64,000 bases of DNA from Sphingobacteriia bacterium RIFOXYC2_FULL_35_18 (GCA_001829005.1 MIAG01000001.1:1083007-1147006), one strand, 5' to 3'. Counted from the first letter of the stretch, positions 33,459-42,861 are shown. The notes: generated by a model not told the origin, from the sequence alone. Numbers and translations are program-made.

Positions 33459-35201
33459 ATGGGAGATTTTCAAATTAAAAAACAACCCAAGCAATACGAT
33501 GTAGTAATTGTGGGTTCAGGAGCTGGTGGAGGTATGGCTGCATACACTTTATCTAAAGCAGGTTTAAAAGTTTGTTTACTAGAAGCAGGAGAAGACTATG
33601 ATCCTGCTGTGAATTCATCTCAATTAAAAAATCCTTGGGAGTCACCCCGAAGAGGAGCGAGCACCAAGTATCGCCCATTTGGTGATTTTGATGGATGTTA
33701 TTGGGGATGGGAGATTGATGGGGAACCTTATACCCAAGCACCTGGTAGCCAAAAGTTCGAATGGTGGCGTGCTCGTATGATGGGCGGACGTACCAATCAC
33801 TGGGGTCGTATATCCCTTCGTTTTGGACCAAAAGATTTTAAAAGAAAAAGCATTGATGGGTTAGGTGAAGATTGGCCAATAGGTTATGAAGACGTAAAAC
33901 CCTATTACGATAAAGTAGATAAATTAATTGGCGTATTTGGAAGCAATGAAGGATTAGAAAATGATCCAGATGGAATCTTCCTTCCTCCACCCAAACCTCG
34001 TTTACATGAGCTGATGATTAAGAAAGCAGCAACGGGTGTAGGAGTTCCAGTTATTCCATCTCGCTTATCTATTTTGACGAAGAAAATTAATGAAGAAAGA
34101 GGGGCTTGTTTTTTCTGTGCACAGTGTAACAGAAGCTGTAAGGTTTACGGAGACTTTTCATCTGGTTCAGTATTGGTAAAGCCTGCTGTAAAAACAGGTA
34201 ATGTAGATGTGATTACACAAGCGATGGCGCGTGAAGTCATTACCAATTCAGAAGGTTTAGCAACAGGTATTTCTTATGTAAACAAGGTAGACAATTTAGA
34301 ATATCAGGTAAATGGTCGCGTGGTGATCTTAGCCGCGAGTACTTGCGAAACCGCACGTTTATTATTGAATTCTAAATCTAAAAGACATCCGAATGGATTG
34401 GCCAATGACAGCAATGTAGTGGGTAAATATTTGCACGATTCTACTGGTGCAGCTTTGGGTGGTGTATTGCCAGAACTCTTTGGTAGAAAGCGTTACAACG
34501 AAGATGGGGTAGGCGGTATGCATATTTATACTCCATGGTGGTTAGACAATAAAAAATTGGATTTTCCAAGAGGATACCATATTGAATATTGGGGAGGCAT
34601 GAGCCAACCAGCTTACGGATTTGGAATGGGCATGCAAGGATTGAATGGAAAATACCAAGTGAATGGTAAAACCAAGGAAGCAGGGGGATATGGATCTTCC
34701 TTAAAAGAAGATGTTCGCTTTTTTTACGGAGCTGGTGTGGGTATGGCAGGTAGAGGTGAATCGGTTCCAGACATCAAAAACTATTGTGAAATTGATCCTA
34801 CAGTTGTAGATAAATATGGTATACCCGTATTAAGATTTAATACCCGTCATTCGGAATATGAAATTAATCAGGCCAAGCATATGAAGGAAACCTTCAAAGA
34901 AATCATGCACAATATGGGCGCGATTATTACTTGGGGTGCAGACGATGATGCTTCTAATAATTATGGGTTATCTAATCCTGGAAATATCATTCATGAAGCA
35001 GGTACCGTAAGAATGGGTAACGACAAAAAAACTTCTGCATTAAATAAGTTTAGTCAGGCACATGATTGTAAAACCTTGTTTTGTGTAGATGGATCACAGT
35101 TTGTTTCTCAGGCAGATAAAAATATTACTTGGACTATTTTGGCATTAAGTATGCGCGCAAGCGAATACATTATAGACGAAATGAAAAAACAAAACTTATA
35201 A
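33459..35201 (+). CDS. GMC-family FAD dehydrogenase, gluconate-2-dehydrogenase large-subunit type
   Basis: A 580-residue flavoprotein. The ADP-binding motif VVIVGSGAGGGMAAY starts near residue 15 and LLEAGE follows. ARMMGGRTNHWGR near residue 106 is the FAD-attachment-region signature. CAQCNRSCK near residue 220 adds a Cys group. The C-terminal catalytic pair is His in NIIHEAGTVRMG and Asn in KNITWTI. It likely oxidises a sugar or polyol, passing electrons to a cytochrome. The small-subunit gene follows one base later. The N-terminus has no signal peptide, so export, if any, depends on the Tat-like small subunit. The substrate is not deducible. Confidence 0.9.
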   Translation: MGDFQIKKQPKQYDVVIVGSGAGGGMAAYTLSKAGLKVCLLEAGEDYDPAVNSSQLKNPWESPRRGASTKYRPFGDFDGCYWGWEIDGEPYTQAPGSQKFEWWRARMMGGRTNHWGRISLRFGPKDFKRKSIDGLGEDWPIGYEDVKPYYDKVDKLIGVFGSNEGLENDPDGIFLPPPKPRLHELMIKKAATGVGVPVIPSRLSILTKKINEERGACFFCAQCNRSCKVYGDFSSGSVLVKPAVKTGNVDVITQAMAREVITNSEGLATGISYVNKVDNLEYQVNGRVVILAASTCETARLLLNSKSKRHPNGLANDSNVVGKYLHDSTGAALGGVLPELFGRKRYNEDGVGGMHIYTPWWLDNKKLDFPRGYHIEYWGGMSQPAYGFGMGMQGLNGKYQVNGKTKEAGGYGSSLKEDVRFFYGAGVGMAGRGESVPDIKNYCEIDPTVVDKYGIPVLRFNTRHSEYEINQAKHMKETFKEIMHNMGAIITWGADDDASNNYGLSNPGNIIHEAGTVRMGNDKKTSALNKFSQAHDCKTLFCVDGSQFVSQADKNITWTILALSMRASEYIIDEMKKQNL

Positions 35202-35202
35202 G

Positions 35203-35865
35203 ATGGACAGGAGAAAATCGATTAAGGCACTCATGATTGGCACCGTAGGTGCCGGTGTTTTGGTAGAAGCCTGCACCAGTGCCGATAAAAAAAATATTGC
35301 TGCTTCTGCTGATGCATCACTAGATGATCGCATGCAAGAAGAGAAAGCCTATTTGGCCAAAATGGAGAAGGAACCGAAATTCTTTAATGAGCATGAAATG
35401 GCTACCATTACTGTATTGGGAGATATTATCATGCCCAAAGATGAAGTAAGTGGAAGTGCCAGTGATGCTAAAGTTCCAGAATTTATTGAGTTCATTGTAA
35501 AAGATATGCCCTCACATCAAACCCCATTGCGGGGTGGATTGCGTTGGTTAGACTTACATTGTTATAAACTCTATGAAAAAGCATTTGTAAACCTGAGTGC
35601 AGCACAACAAATTACAGTGGTAGACTCGATTGCTTATCCGAATAAAGCGCCAAAAGAATTGGCACAAGGTGTTTCCTTTTTTAACCTTATGCGCGATTTA
35701 GTAACCACTGGATTTTACACGACCGAAATTGGTATAAAAGATTTAGGTTATGTAGGCAATGCACCCAATCAATGGAATGGCGTACCTGATGATGTGTTGA
35801 AGCAATACAAATTGGCTTACACCGAAAAAGAATTAAAAGAGTGTTTGAGTTTTGATAAAGTGTAA
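35203..35865 (+). CDS. Gluconate-2-dehydrogenase subunit-3-type small subunit, Tat-like lipoprotein
   Basis: A 220-residue protein with a twin-Arg N-terminus (MDRRKSIKALMIG) and a lipobox-like VLVEACTS with Cys near residue 24. The mature part carries the family region MATITVLGDIIMPKDEVSGSASDAKVPEFIEF, then LRWLDLHCYKLYEKAF. The family forms a complex with GMC dehydrogenases and carries them across the Tat pathway. It starts two bases after the large-subunit stop, which settles the partnership. The C-terminus includes PNQWNGVPDDVLKQY. It ends before a bidirectional terminator shared with metG. Confidence 0.88.
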   Translation: MDRRKSIKALMIGTVGAGVLVEACTSADKKNIAASADASLDDRMQEEKAYLAKMEKEPKFFNEHEMATITVLGDIIMPKDEVSGSASDAKVPEFIEFIVKDMPSHQTPLRGGLRWLDLHCYKLYEKAFVNLSAAQQITVVDSIAYPNKAPKELAQGVSFFNLMRDLVTTGFYTTEIGIKDLGYVGNAPNQWNGVPDDVLKQYKLAYTEKELKECLSFDKV

Positions 35866-35881
35866 AATAATTGAACAAAAA

Positions 35882-35911
35882 AAAGCCCCGAATTTTCGGG
35901 GCTTTTTTTTA
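35882..35911. terminator. Bidirectional terminator between the GMC operon and metG
   Basis: A perfect hairpin (GCCCCGA against TCGGGGC, loop ATTT) is flanked by an A run on the left and a T run on the right, so it can end transcripts from both sides. It serves the plus-strand dehydrogenase operon and the minus-strand metG. The right T run reaches into the metG stop codon (35909-35911). Confidence 0.9.
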
Positions 35912-38083
35912 GCTTACTCCACTTCCTGGATTAATATTTTCCTCGGGATTTATAAAATGCAGTTTACCATTGGCATCTTCGGCCATTAAAATCATGCCAT
36001 TGCTTTCGATACCGCGCATTTTACGAGGTGCCAAGTTGCATACCACGGTCACTTGTTTGCCTACAATATCTGCTGGTGCAAAATGCATGGCAATGCCAGA
36101 AACAATGGTGCGAGTTTCAAAACCAAGGTCTACTTGTAGTTTCAATAGTTTATCTGCTTTCTCTACTTTTTCAGCAGCTACTATGGTTCCTACTTTTAAA
36201 TCTATTTTAGCGAAATCATCAAAAACGATTTCGGGTTTAACAGGTGATTTATCTGCAGATTCAGTTGTGGCTACGGAAGTTGTGTCAGCTATAGCAGCGC
36301 TCTGGGTATTATTGGTGTTGATAGTTGTAACGATTGGTTCTTTATTCACAGCAGCAGCTTTTAATTTTTCAATTTGGTTGGTGATTTCTTCGTCTTCAAT
36401 TTTTCTGAATAATAATTCAGGCGCACGCAAACTGTATCCTACGCTTAATAATTTCATACTGCCCGCATTTTCCCAATTCAATATCTTGTCTACCACTTTT
36501 AATAAGTAGCAAATTTTCTTTGCAGTAAAGGGCAAGAATGGATTTGACAAAATTGCAAGGTTAGCCGTTAACTGTAAACAGATATGCAAACAGTTATTGA
36601 TCAATTGTTGAGCTGCTGGATTTTCAGCTAATTGTTTGGCTAAAATCCATGGCTCTTTTTTCTGCATGTATTGATTGCCAATCCTGGCCAAATTAATTAC
36701 TTCAAATTGGGCATCCCTGAATTTATAGTCTTCTAATAATTGTTCAACTTTTTGCTTGCTTTGTTGGATGGCTTCAATGGTTGCATGATCTAATTCATCT
36801 AACAATTCGTTGTGCAATGGCGGTACTTTACCATTACATAGTTTATGCATTAATACCAATGCACGATTGATGAAATTGCCGAATATGCTTACCAACTCGC
36901 TGTTATTAGCATCCTGAAATCCTTTCCAGGTAAATTCACTGTCTTTACTTTCGGGTGCAATAGCAGTTAAGTAATACCTCAAAGTATCAGCCAGTTGTGA
37001 TCCCCCATTTTCTGGCTTGATGAAATCGTTGATATAATCTTCCATTTCGAGTTTCCAGTTTCTGCTGGTACTCATTTTATCTCCTTCCAAATTCATGAAT
37101 TCATTGGCAGGAACATTGGTGGGTAATATATTTCCATGCAATTGCAACATCACTGGAAAAATGATGCAATGGAAAACAATATTGTCTTTACCTATAAAAT
37201 GAATCAATTTAGTGTCTTGGTCTTCCCAATAAGGTCTCCAATCTTTTCCGTTATTCAATGCCCATTGTTTGGTGGCACTGATATAACCAATGGGCGCATC
37301 AAACCATACATACAGTACTTTGCCTTTACCGCCTTCTACGTCACTAGGTAAAGCAACGCCCCAATCTAAGTCGCGGGTAACGGCTCTGGGTTGCAAGCCT
37401 CCATCAATCCAACTCTTACATTGCCCTACTACCGTAGAACGCCAATCATTGCCATGTTCCTCTATAATCCACTTACGTAAAAAATCTTCGTGTCTGTCTA
37501 AAGGGAGGTACCAATGTTTGGTTAATTTTTTAACCGGGGTATTTCCACTTAAAGTGCTCACCGGATTAATCAATTCATCTGGGCTTAAACTCTTTCCACA
37601 GCTTTCGCACTGATCTCCATATGCGGCCTGAAAACCACAGTTGGGGCAGGTTCCTTTAATATAACGATCTGCTAAAAAACTTTGTGCTTGTTCATCATAA
37701 TATTGTTCGGACTCTTTGGTAATTAAGTCGCCTTTATTATTCAATGCAGTAAAAAATTCACTGGCAGTTTCGTGATGTATAGGAGAGCTGGTTCTATGAT
37801 AAATATCAAAAGATATTCCTAAGTCATTAAAATTCTGCTCGATGATTGGGTGGTATTTATCAATAATGGCTTGTGCAGTAGTGCCCTCTTTGGTTGCTTG
37901 AATAGGAATAGCAGTACCATGTTCATCGCTTCCGCATACAAATACTACATCTCTTTTTTGCGCTCTTAAATAACGTACATAGATGTCTGCAGGAAGGTAT
38001 GCTCCGGCCAAATGGCCTATATGTTTCAACCCATTGGCATAGGGTAGTGCTGCGGTAATTAAATATCTCTGTGGTTGCTTCAT
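35909..38083 (-). CDS. metG: Methionyl-tRNA synthetase with C-terminal tRNA-binding domain
   Basis: A 724-residue class I synthetase. The HIGH motif is KHIGHLAGAYLPAD near residue 19 and the KMSKS motif reads DKMSTSRNW near residue 338. The zinc knuckle has CPNCGFQAAYGDQCESC near residue 147. The anticodon-binding helical domain follows, then a low-complexity linker rich in Thr/Ala (about 585-612), and an EMAP II/Trbp111-type OB-fold domain (about 618-720: DLKVGTIVAAEKVEKADKLLKL, RKMRGIESNGMIL). It charges methionine to tRNA and is essential. It ends at the bidirectional terminator. Confidence 0.97.
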   Translation of the reverse strand: MKQPQRYLITAALPYANGLKHIGHLAGAYLPADIYVRYLRAQKRDVVFVCGSDEHGTAIPIQATKEGTTAQAIIDKYHPIIEQNFNDLGISFDIYHRTSSPIHHETASEFFTALNNKGDLITKESEQYYDEQAQSFLADRYIKGTCPNCGFQAAYGDQCESCGKSLSPDELINPVSTLSGNTPVKKLTKHWYLPLDRHEDFLRKWIIEEHGNDWRSTVVGQCKSWIDGGLQPRAVTRDLDWGVALPSDVEGGKGKVLYVWFDAPIGYISATKQWALNNGKDWRPYWEDQDTKLIHFIGKDNIVFHCIIFPVMLQLHGNILPTNVPANEFMNLEGDKMSTSRNWKLEMEDYINDFIKPENGGSQLADTLRYYLTAIAPESKDSEFTWKGFQDANNSELVSIFGNFINRALVLMHKLCNGKVPPLHNELLDELDHATIEAIQQSKQKVEQLLEDYKFRDAQFEVINLARIGNQYMQKKEPWILAKQLAENPAAQQLINNCLHICLQLTANLAILSNPFLPFTAKKICYLLKVVDKILNWENAGSMKLLSVGYSLRAPELLFRKIEDEEITNQIEKLKAAAVNKEPIVTTINTNNTQSAAIADTTSVATTESADKSPVKPEIVFDDFAKIDLKVGTIVAAEKVEKADKLLKLQVDLGFETRTIVSGIAMHFAPADIVGKQVTVVCNLAPRKMRGIESNGMILMAEDANGKLHFINPEENINPGSGVS

Positions 38084-38146
38084 AATCGGTTGCTTCTTAG
38101 TCTAAACTGCTTGTTGCAGGCGGCAAAGGTACTAAAAGCAGATTTA

Positions 38147-38177
38147 TTTGGAAATTTCGAGAAATGCTATAATTTTG
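38147..38177 (+). promoter_or_regulatory. Bacteroidota-type promoter of the SPFH gene
   Basis: TTTG at 38147-38150 is followed by 19 bases and then TAATTTTG at 38170-38177. This fits the phylum's primary sigma consensus (-33 TTTG, -7 TAnnTTTG). The start codon at 38197 is 19 bases farther on, leaving a short leader. It is the best-matching promoter I found in the window. Confidence 0.7.
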
Positions 38178-38196
38178 ATATCATATTAATATTAAA

Positions 38197-39084
38197 ATGA
38201 AAATTATGGAAAAGACCATTAAAGCAGCACAAGGGTTTTTGGTTTTGTTATTGGTTACTATTCTATTGGTGGTGGGCATTTATGCACTCACACAAATAAA
38301 GGGAGCAGAGGACGGCTTAAAATATGCCTTGATTTGGGGCTCAATTATTGATTTTATTGCCATCTTCTTTCTATTGTTGGGCTTGGTGGTAGTTCAGCCT
38401 AATACCAGTGTAGTACTTACTTTTTTTGGTAAGTATGTGGGCACTGTTAAAGACAATGGACTATTTTTTGTAAACCCTTTGTACACTAAACAAAAAGTGT
38501 CTTTGCGTTTACAAAGCTTAGAAAGTACCAAGTTAAAAGTGAACGATAAATTGGGTAACCCCATTGAAATTGCTGCAGTTATACTTTGGCAAATTGAAGA
38601 CACGTATAAAGTATGTTTTGATGTGGTTAACTTTTCTAGTTATATGACCAATCAGAGTGAAGCAGCGTTGCGTCATATGGCTTCTACTTGTCCTTACGAT
38701 AGTATTGATGATGAACATGCAGCAGTAACATTACGAGATGGTGGAGAAAAAGTGATTGCGATGTTGGAGTCGGAATTAAATGAAAGAATGTTAAAAGCAG
38801 GTATCGTAATTAAAGAAGCACGTATCAGTCACTTAGCATATGCACCAGAAATTGCGCAAGCTATGTTGCAACGCCAACAAGCTACAGCCATTGTTTCTGC
38901 CAGAAGCAAAATTGTTGAAGGTGCGGTGGGTATGGTTGAAATGGCTTTAGATATGTTGTCTAAAAAGCAAGTAGTAGAATTAGATGAAGAACGTAAAGCT
39001 GTTATGGTGAGTAATTTATTAGTGGTGCTTTGTGGAGATAGATCTGTATCCCCTGTAGTGAATACAGGTACATTGCATCAATAA
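38197..39084 (+). CDS. SPFH/band-7 domain membrane protein
   Basis: A 295-residue protein. Two N-terminal hydrophobic helices (about residues 11-32 and 43-68) are followed by the SPFH domain. Typical segments are VVQPNTSVVLTFFGKYVGTVKDNGLFF, VNDKLGNPIEIAAVILWQIED, and a coiled region VIKEARISHLAYAPEIAQAMLQRQQA. The tail is rich in Glu and Val. SPFH proteins form oligomeric cages in the membrane and often act as scaffolds. A promoter is placed 20 bases upstream. The small ribbon-helix-helix gene follows at 13 bases, and the two LD-carboxypeptidase genes follow that. Start could also be ATG 38206. Confidence 0.88.
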   Translation: MKIMEKTIKAAQGFLVLLLVTILLVVGIYALTQIKGAEDGLKYALIWGSIIDFIAIFFLLLGLVVVQPNTSVVLTFFGKYVGTVKDNGLFFVNPLYTKQKVSLRLQSLESTKLKVNDKLGNPIEIAAVILWQIEDTYKVCFDVVNFSSYMTNQSEAALRHMASTCPYDSIDDEHAAVTLRDGGEKVIAMLESELNERMLKAGIVIKEARISHLAYAPEIAQAMLQRQQATAIVSARSKIVEGAVGMVEMALDMLSKKQVVELDEERKAVMVSNLLVVLCGDRSVSPVVNTGTLHQ

Positions 39085-39096
39085 AAATGAATTGTT

Positions 39097-39282
39097 TTGA
39101 GTAAGAAATCCTTTGTTTTAAGAATAGATCAACAAACGTATGCCGCCCTAGAAAGATGGGCGGCAGACGAGTTTAGGAGTGTGAATGGTCAAATAGAAAT
39201 GTTGATTGATCAATCTTTGCGCAATGCAGGTAGAAAAAAAGAAGCCAGTGCAATCAAACCTAAACCCAAGAAAAATACTTAA
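39097..39282 (+). CDS. Ribbon-helix-helix protein, Arc-like, 61 residues
   Basis: A 61-residue protein translated from TTG; the nearby ATG (39087) is out of frame and closes at once. The sequence [41 protein letters not shown] matches the Arc/MetJ ribbon-helix-helix pattern (strand, then two helices), followed by a basic tail ending KPKPKKN. It would bind DNA as a dimer or serve as an adaptor. It lies 12 bases behind the SPFH gene. Such small Arc-like proteins next to SPFH proteins recur in other genomes as I remember it. No toxin partner is present, so I do not call it an antitoxin. Confidence 0.75.
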   Translation: MSKKSFVLRIDQQTYAALERWAADEFRSVNGQIEMLIDQSLRNAGRKKEASAIKPKPKKNT

Positions 39283-40299
39283 ATGAAAAGACATTCCTTT
39301 TTGCAAATGGCAGGAATGGGATTGATGACCCTACCTTCATTAGCTGCAACGGCGAGTAATAAAAACCGAAAAATAAAAGTGCCTGCTTACTTGCAACCAG
39401 GCGATACAATTGGTATTACATGCCCTGCCGGTTTTTCATTATTAGAAACCATTCAACCTTCTATTGATTTAATTCAAAGCTGGGGCTATAAAATTCAAGT
39501 AGGAACTACCATTGGAAAGATGGACCATACTTTTGGTGGAACAGACGTCGAACGTGCTCAAGACTTTCAACAAATGATGGATGATCCAGATATCAAAGCC
39601 ATTCTTTGCGCAACAGGTGGATATGGTGCTGTAAGAATGGTAGACTTATTGAATTTTAATTCATTCAAACAATCACCTAAGTGGGTTATTGGTTTTAGCG
39701 ATATTACGGTATTACATAGTCATTTGCATCAGGTAGTTCATGTAGCGAGTTTGCATTCAAAAATGTGTGGTAGTTTCCCAAAGGAATGGGCCACTGCCGA
39801 TGAAGTGCAGCAAGCCAGTATACTTTCTATTAAGGATGCTTTAGAAGGGAAAAAGATTAGCTATCCTTCAATACCAATTGAACATAATCGAATTGGATCA
39901 GCCAAAGGATTGTTGGTTGGAGGTAATTTAAAAATTCTAGAAAACTTGAATGGTTCGGCTTCTATGATTAATACCGATAGAAAAATTTTATTTCTAGAAG
40001 ATGTGGGTGAGCCTTTGTACAATATTGATCGGATGTTTTGTAATTTGTTGCGTTCAGGAAAGTTGGCAAAGCTGAGCGGTTTAATTGTAGGAGGCTTTAG
40101 TAATATTAAAGTAGACAATCCTGCTGTTCCGTTTGGAAGAGATATTTATACCATTGTTAAAGAGAAAGTAGCTGCATTTAATTATCCAGTTTGCTTTGAT
40201 TTTCCAGTAGGCCATATCAAAAACAACTTTGCATTGAAGTGCGGTTTGCCCCATGAATTAATTGTTGAAAATAGCTTAGTACAATTAACCGAAATTTAG
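39283..40299 (+). CDS. Exported LD-carboxypeptidase (S66)
   Basis: A 338-residue S66 peptidase with an N-terminal signal-like segment (MKRHSFLQMAGMGLMTLPSL, possible cleavage after AATA). The triad is intact: Ser in GFSDITVLHSH, Glu in LFLEDVGEPLYNIDRMF and His in FPVGHIKNN. S66 enzymes trim the terminal D-Ala from muropeptide tetrapeptides during wall recycling. It directly follows the RHH gene (no gap) and is 2 bases ahead of a paralogue, 40302, that lacks the signal. Confidence 0.92.
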   Translation: MKRHSFLQMAGMGLMTLPSLAATASNKNRKIKVPAYLQPGDTIGITCPAGFSLLETIQPSIDLIQSWGYKIQVGTTIGKMDHTFGGTDVERAQDFQQMMDDPDIKAILCATGGYGAVRMVDLLNFNSFKQSPKWVIGFSDITVLHSHLHQVVHVASLHSKMCGSFPKEWATADEVQQASILSIKDALEGKKISYPSIPIEHNRIGSAKGLLVGGNLKILENLNGSASMINTDRKILFLEDVGEPLYNIDRMFCNLLRSGKLAKLSGLIVGGFSNIKVDNPAVPFGRDIYTIVKEKVAAFNYPVCFDFPVGHIKNNFALKCGLPHELIVENSLVQLTEI

Positions 40300-40301
40300 T
40301 C

Positions 40302-41216
40302 ATGATCACTTTACCTCCTTATCTAAAAAAAGGCGACACCATTGCCATCACTTGCCCAGCGGGTTATATGGAAGCCCAAAAAATTAAAACGGGTGTGAAA
40401 ACCTTGCAGGAATGGGGTTTTCAAGTAATGGTAGGAAAAACTGTGGGAAGCAAATCTACCAACTATTTCAGCGGTACAGATGAAGAACGCAGAGACGAAT
40501 TTCAGGCCTTATTAGATGAGCCATCTATTAAAGCCATCCTTTGTGGAAGAGGAGGCTACGGCATTACCAGAATCATTGATCAACTTGATTTCAAAACTTT
40601 CAAGAAAAATCCAAAATGGATTATTGGATTTAGCGATATCACTGTTTTACACGCGCATGTATTAATGAAGTGTAATACGGCTTCTTTACATGCACCCATG
40701 GCCAATGCATTTAATGAAGGGGGAGCAAAACTGCCCTATGTACAGTCTTTACAAAAGGCCTTGAAGGGTACAAAAGCAAAATATACATGTACTACTCATG
40801 CAATGAATCAATTAGGTAAAGCAAGTGGGGTATTGATGGGAGGTAATTTGGCATTAATAGCACATTTAGTAGGATCTAAAATGATGTATAAAACCAAGGG
40901 TTCTATTTTATTTTTAGAAGATGTGGGTGAGTATGCTTACAATATTGATCGGATGTTCATTCAACTAAAAAGAGCAGGCATATTCAACCAACTCAGTGGA
41001 TTAATATTGGGTGGGTTTACCGATCGAAAAGATACTACCCGACCATTTGGAAAAACAGTTGAAGAAATAATACAAGAACATATTGCCGAATACGATTACC
41101 CCATTTGTTTTGGCTTTCCTGTTAGCCATGATACCGAAAACTATGCGCTAAAAGTTGGCGCCAGTTTTGAACTAAGCGTGACTTCAAAACTCGTTCGGCT
41201 GAAAGAATTAAGTTAA
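40302..41216 (+). CDS. Cytoplasmic LD-carboxypeptidase (S66)
   Basis: A 304-residue S66 peptidase that begins directly with the enzyme fold (MITLPPYLKKGDTIAITCPAG). Ser in GFSDITVLHAH, Glu in LFLEDVGEYAYNIDRMF and His in FPVSHDTEN are all present. It is a close paralogue of the preceding gene, from a local duplication, but without a signal peptide. One acts outside the inner membrane and the other inside, if the signal of the first is functional. It is the last gene of the SPFH transcript and converges on the hydrolase at 41235. Confidence 0.93.
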   Translation: MITLPPYLKKGDTIAITCPAGYMEAQKIKTGVKTLQEWGFQVMVGKTVGSKSTNYFSGTDEERRDEFQALLDEPSIKAILCGRGGYGITRIIDQLDFKTFKKNPKWIIGFSDITVLHAHVLMKCNTASLHAPMANAFNEGGAKLPYVQSLQKALKGTKAKYTCTTHAMNQLGKASGVLMGGNLALIAHLVGSKMMYKTKGSILFLEDVGEYAYNIDRMFIQLKRAGIFNQLSGLILGGFTDRKDTTRPFGKTVEEIIQEHIAEYDYPICFGFPVSHDTENYALKVGASFELSVTSKLVRLKELS

Positions 41217-41234
41217 GCTATACTTATACCATCA

Positions 41235-42041
41235 TTAGCGCAGCATACTGTTTAGTTTATCCTGCATTGCTGGGAAGCTGTTCAAGTTGGTATGCGTTCC
41301 TTCCGGAATAGTAATGAACTCGTCGCCCTTTTTTAAATGTGCATTAAAACGTTGTGCATTACTATATGCAATCACGCCATCATTGGTTCCATGAAAAATC
41401 GTAACTGGTGCGGTCACTTTTTGGATATACTCGTTACTGGGAAATTTAAAGTGCATGAGTTTATTCAAAGGGTACATAAATAAATACCTGCTCAATAAAG
41501 ATTCCATACTGTAATAAGGGGTCTCTAAAATCAGCTGCTTACAATCTCTTACAGAAGCCAATTGTGTGGCAACCCCTGTACCTATTGACTTTCCATAAAT
41601 AATTATTTGGGAAGGTTTAAATCTTAGTTTAGCCAACATATATAACTGCAATGCGCCTTCGTATAAATTTTCTTCGGTAAGTGCACCAATGGATTTACCA
41701 AATCCAGGATAATCAATCATCCAAACTTCATAATTATTGCGCGTGAAATTTTTTGCAAACTGGGCATAGTGACCAATATTTTTTCTGTTCCCATGAAAAT
41801 ATAAAACCACTCCTTTTCGAATTGAATCTGGAACAGTAAAATGAACCACATGAAATTTGGTAGTTGCGTCAAGTGGGATAACCGACTCCTGATATGGTTG
41901 ATTAAACTGGTAGCTGCTATCTTGATTAATTGCTTCGGGATGAAACAATAATCGATCTTGAAAAATAAATAGAAGTGAGCCTATTAATGCATAAATCAAT
42001 ATGGCTATTTTGATATAAAAGAATAGAACAATTTTTTTCAC
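41235..42041 (-). CDS. BEM46/ABHD13-like alpha/beta hydrolase, membrane-anchored
   Basis: A 268-residue protein with an N-terminal hydrophobic anchor (VLFFYIKIAILIYALIGSLLFIF). The oxyanion region LYFHGNRKNIGHY and the nucleophile elbow YGKSIGTG are clear, followed by Asp near HGTNDGVIAY and His in EGTHTNL. The set is typical of the BEM46 family, whose substrates are unknown. It is paralogous to the neighbouring 42068 gene and lies 26 bases downstream of it on the same strand. Confidence 0.87.
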   Translation of the reverse strand: MKKIVLFFYIKIAILIYALIGSLLFIFQDRLLFHPEAINQDSSYQFNQPYQESVIPLDATTKFHVVHFTVPDSIRKGVVLYFHGNRKNIGHYAQFAKNFTRNNYEVWMIDYPGFGKSIGALTEENLYEGALQLYMLAKLRFKPSQIIIYGKSIGTGVATQLASVRDCKQLILETPYYSMESLLSRYLFMYPLNKLMHFKFPSNEYIQKVTAPVTIFHGTNDGVIAYSNAQRFNAHLKKGDEFITIPEGTHTNLNSFPAMQDKLNSMLR

Positions 42042-42067
42042 AGTGTAAAGTTAAGCCAAATGCCTGC

Positions 42068-42856
42068 TTAATATTTTAGAATATCTCTAATAAAATTATG
42101 GTACTCATTAAAGGAAGGCAAGTTGTTGTGCCCACCCCCGTGAATACTAATTAAAGTAATCTTGTGTGGATTGAGTGCTTGTAATTTTTTACTTTGTTTA
42201 ATAGGAATCAACCAGTCTTTGGTTCCATGAATAATATAAGTATGGCAGTTTACTTTTTTAATCCATTGATCGGTTTGTAATTTAAACCGAAGGGTAAGTT
42301 TGTGAGGAATAAAAGGAGTAAACCTTTCCGCTACTTTAATGAAACTATAATAGGGCGCATCTAAAATTAAATATCGGGGAGAATTATCTGCTGCAATTTT
42401 GGTAGCAAAGCCACTACCCAAACTTCTTCCATATACCAAAATATGGTGTTCGGGATATTTTTGCTTGAGCGTTTCATACACAAATTGCATATCGGCCAAC
42501 ATTTCCCGCTCACTTCTTTTGCCAGTACTTTTACCAAACCCTCTGTAGTCTACTAGTACCACATCATATTGATACCTGTAAAAATCTTGGGCATATTTTG
42601 CCCAGCCTTTTATGCTTCTTGAATTTCCATGAAAATAGAGAATCAGGCCTTTGGGGTCGTCTACATAAAAATGTAGCCCATTAATACGCACCCCTTCTGT
42701 TACATCAAAAAACAATTCTTCAAAGGGAGCATCGTATTTATATTCAAAATCCTGGGCTAATTTCTCTGGTTTAAAAATCAGTTTTTCTTGTATAAGGTAA
42801 CCTACCAATACAAGTAATAAGTAACCAGCAATGATGTATAAAAATATTGTACCCAT
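42068..42856 (-). CDS. BEM46/ABHD13-like alpha/beta hydrolase, membrane-anchored
   Basis: A 262-residue protein with an N-terminal hydrophobic helix (IFLYIIAGYLLLVLVGYLI) and the family motifs LYFHGNSRSIKGW, the nucleophile elbow YGRSLGSG, Asp in HGTKDWLIP and His in GGGHNNL. It is the tandem paralogue of the 41235 gene. It starts just 5 bases after the stop of the KUP transporter gene, so all three may be one transcript. Serine hydrolase activity on lipids or peptides is likely. Confidence 0.87.
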   Translation of the reverse strand: MGTIFLYIIAGYLLLVLVGYLIQEKLIFKPEKLAQDFEYKYDAPFEELFFDVTEGVRINGLHFYVDDPKGLILYFHGNSRSIKGWAKYAQDFYRYQYDVVLVDYRGFGKSTGKRSEREMLADMQFVYETLKQKYPEHHILVYGRSLGSGFATKIAADNSPRYLILDAPYYSFIKVAERFTPFIPHKLTLRFKLQTDQWIKKVNCHTYIIHGTKDWLIPIKQSKKLQALNPHKITLISIHGGGHNNLPSFNEYHNFIRDILKY

Positions 42857-42861
42857 TCTAT

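Noticed and set aside
39097..39282. Antitoxin of an RHH-type toxin-antitoxin pair
   Set aside because: The partner gene is an SPFH scaffold and not a small toxin; spacing and order fit an accessory gene.
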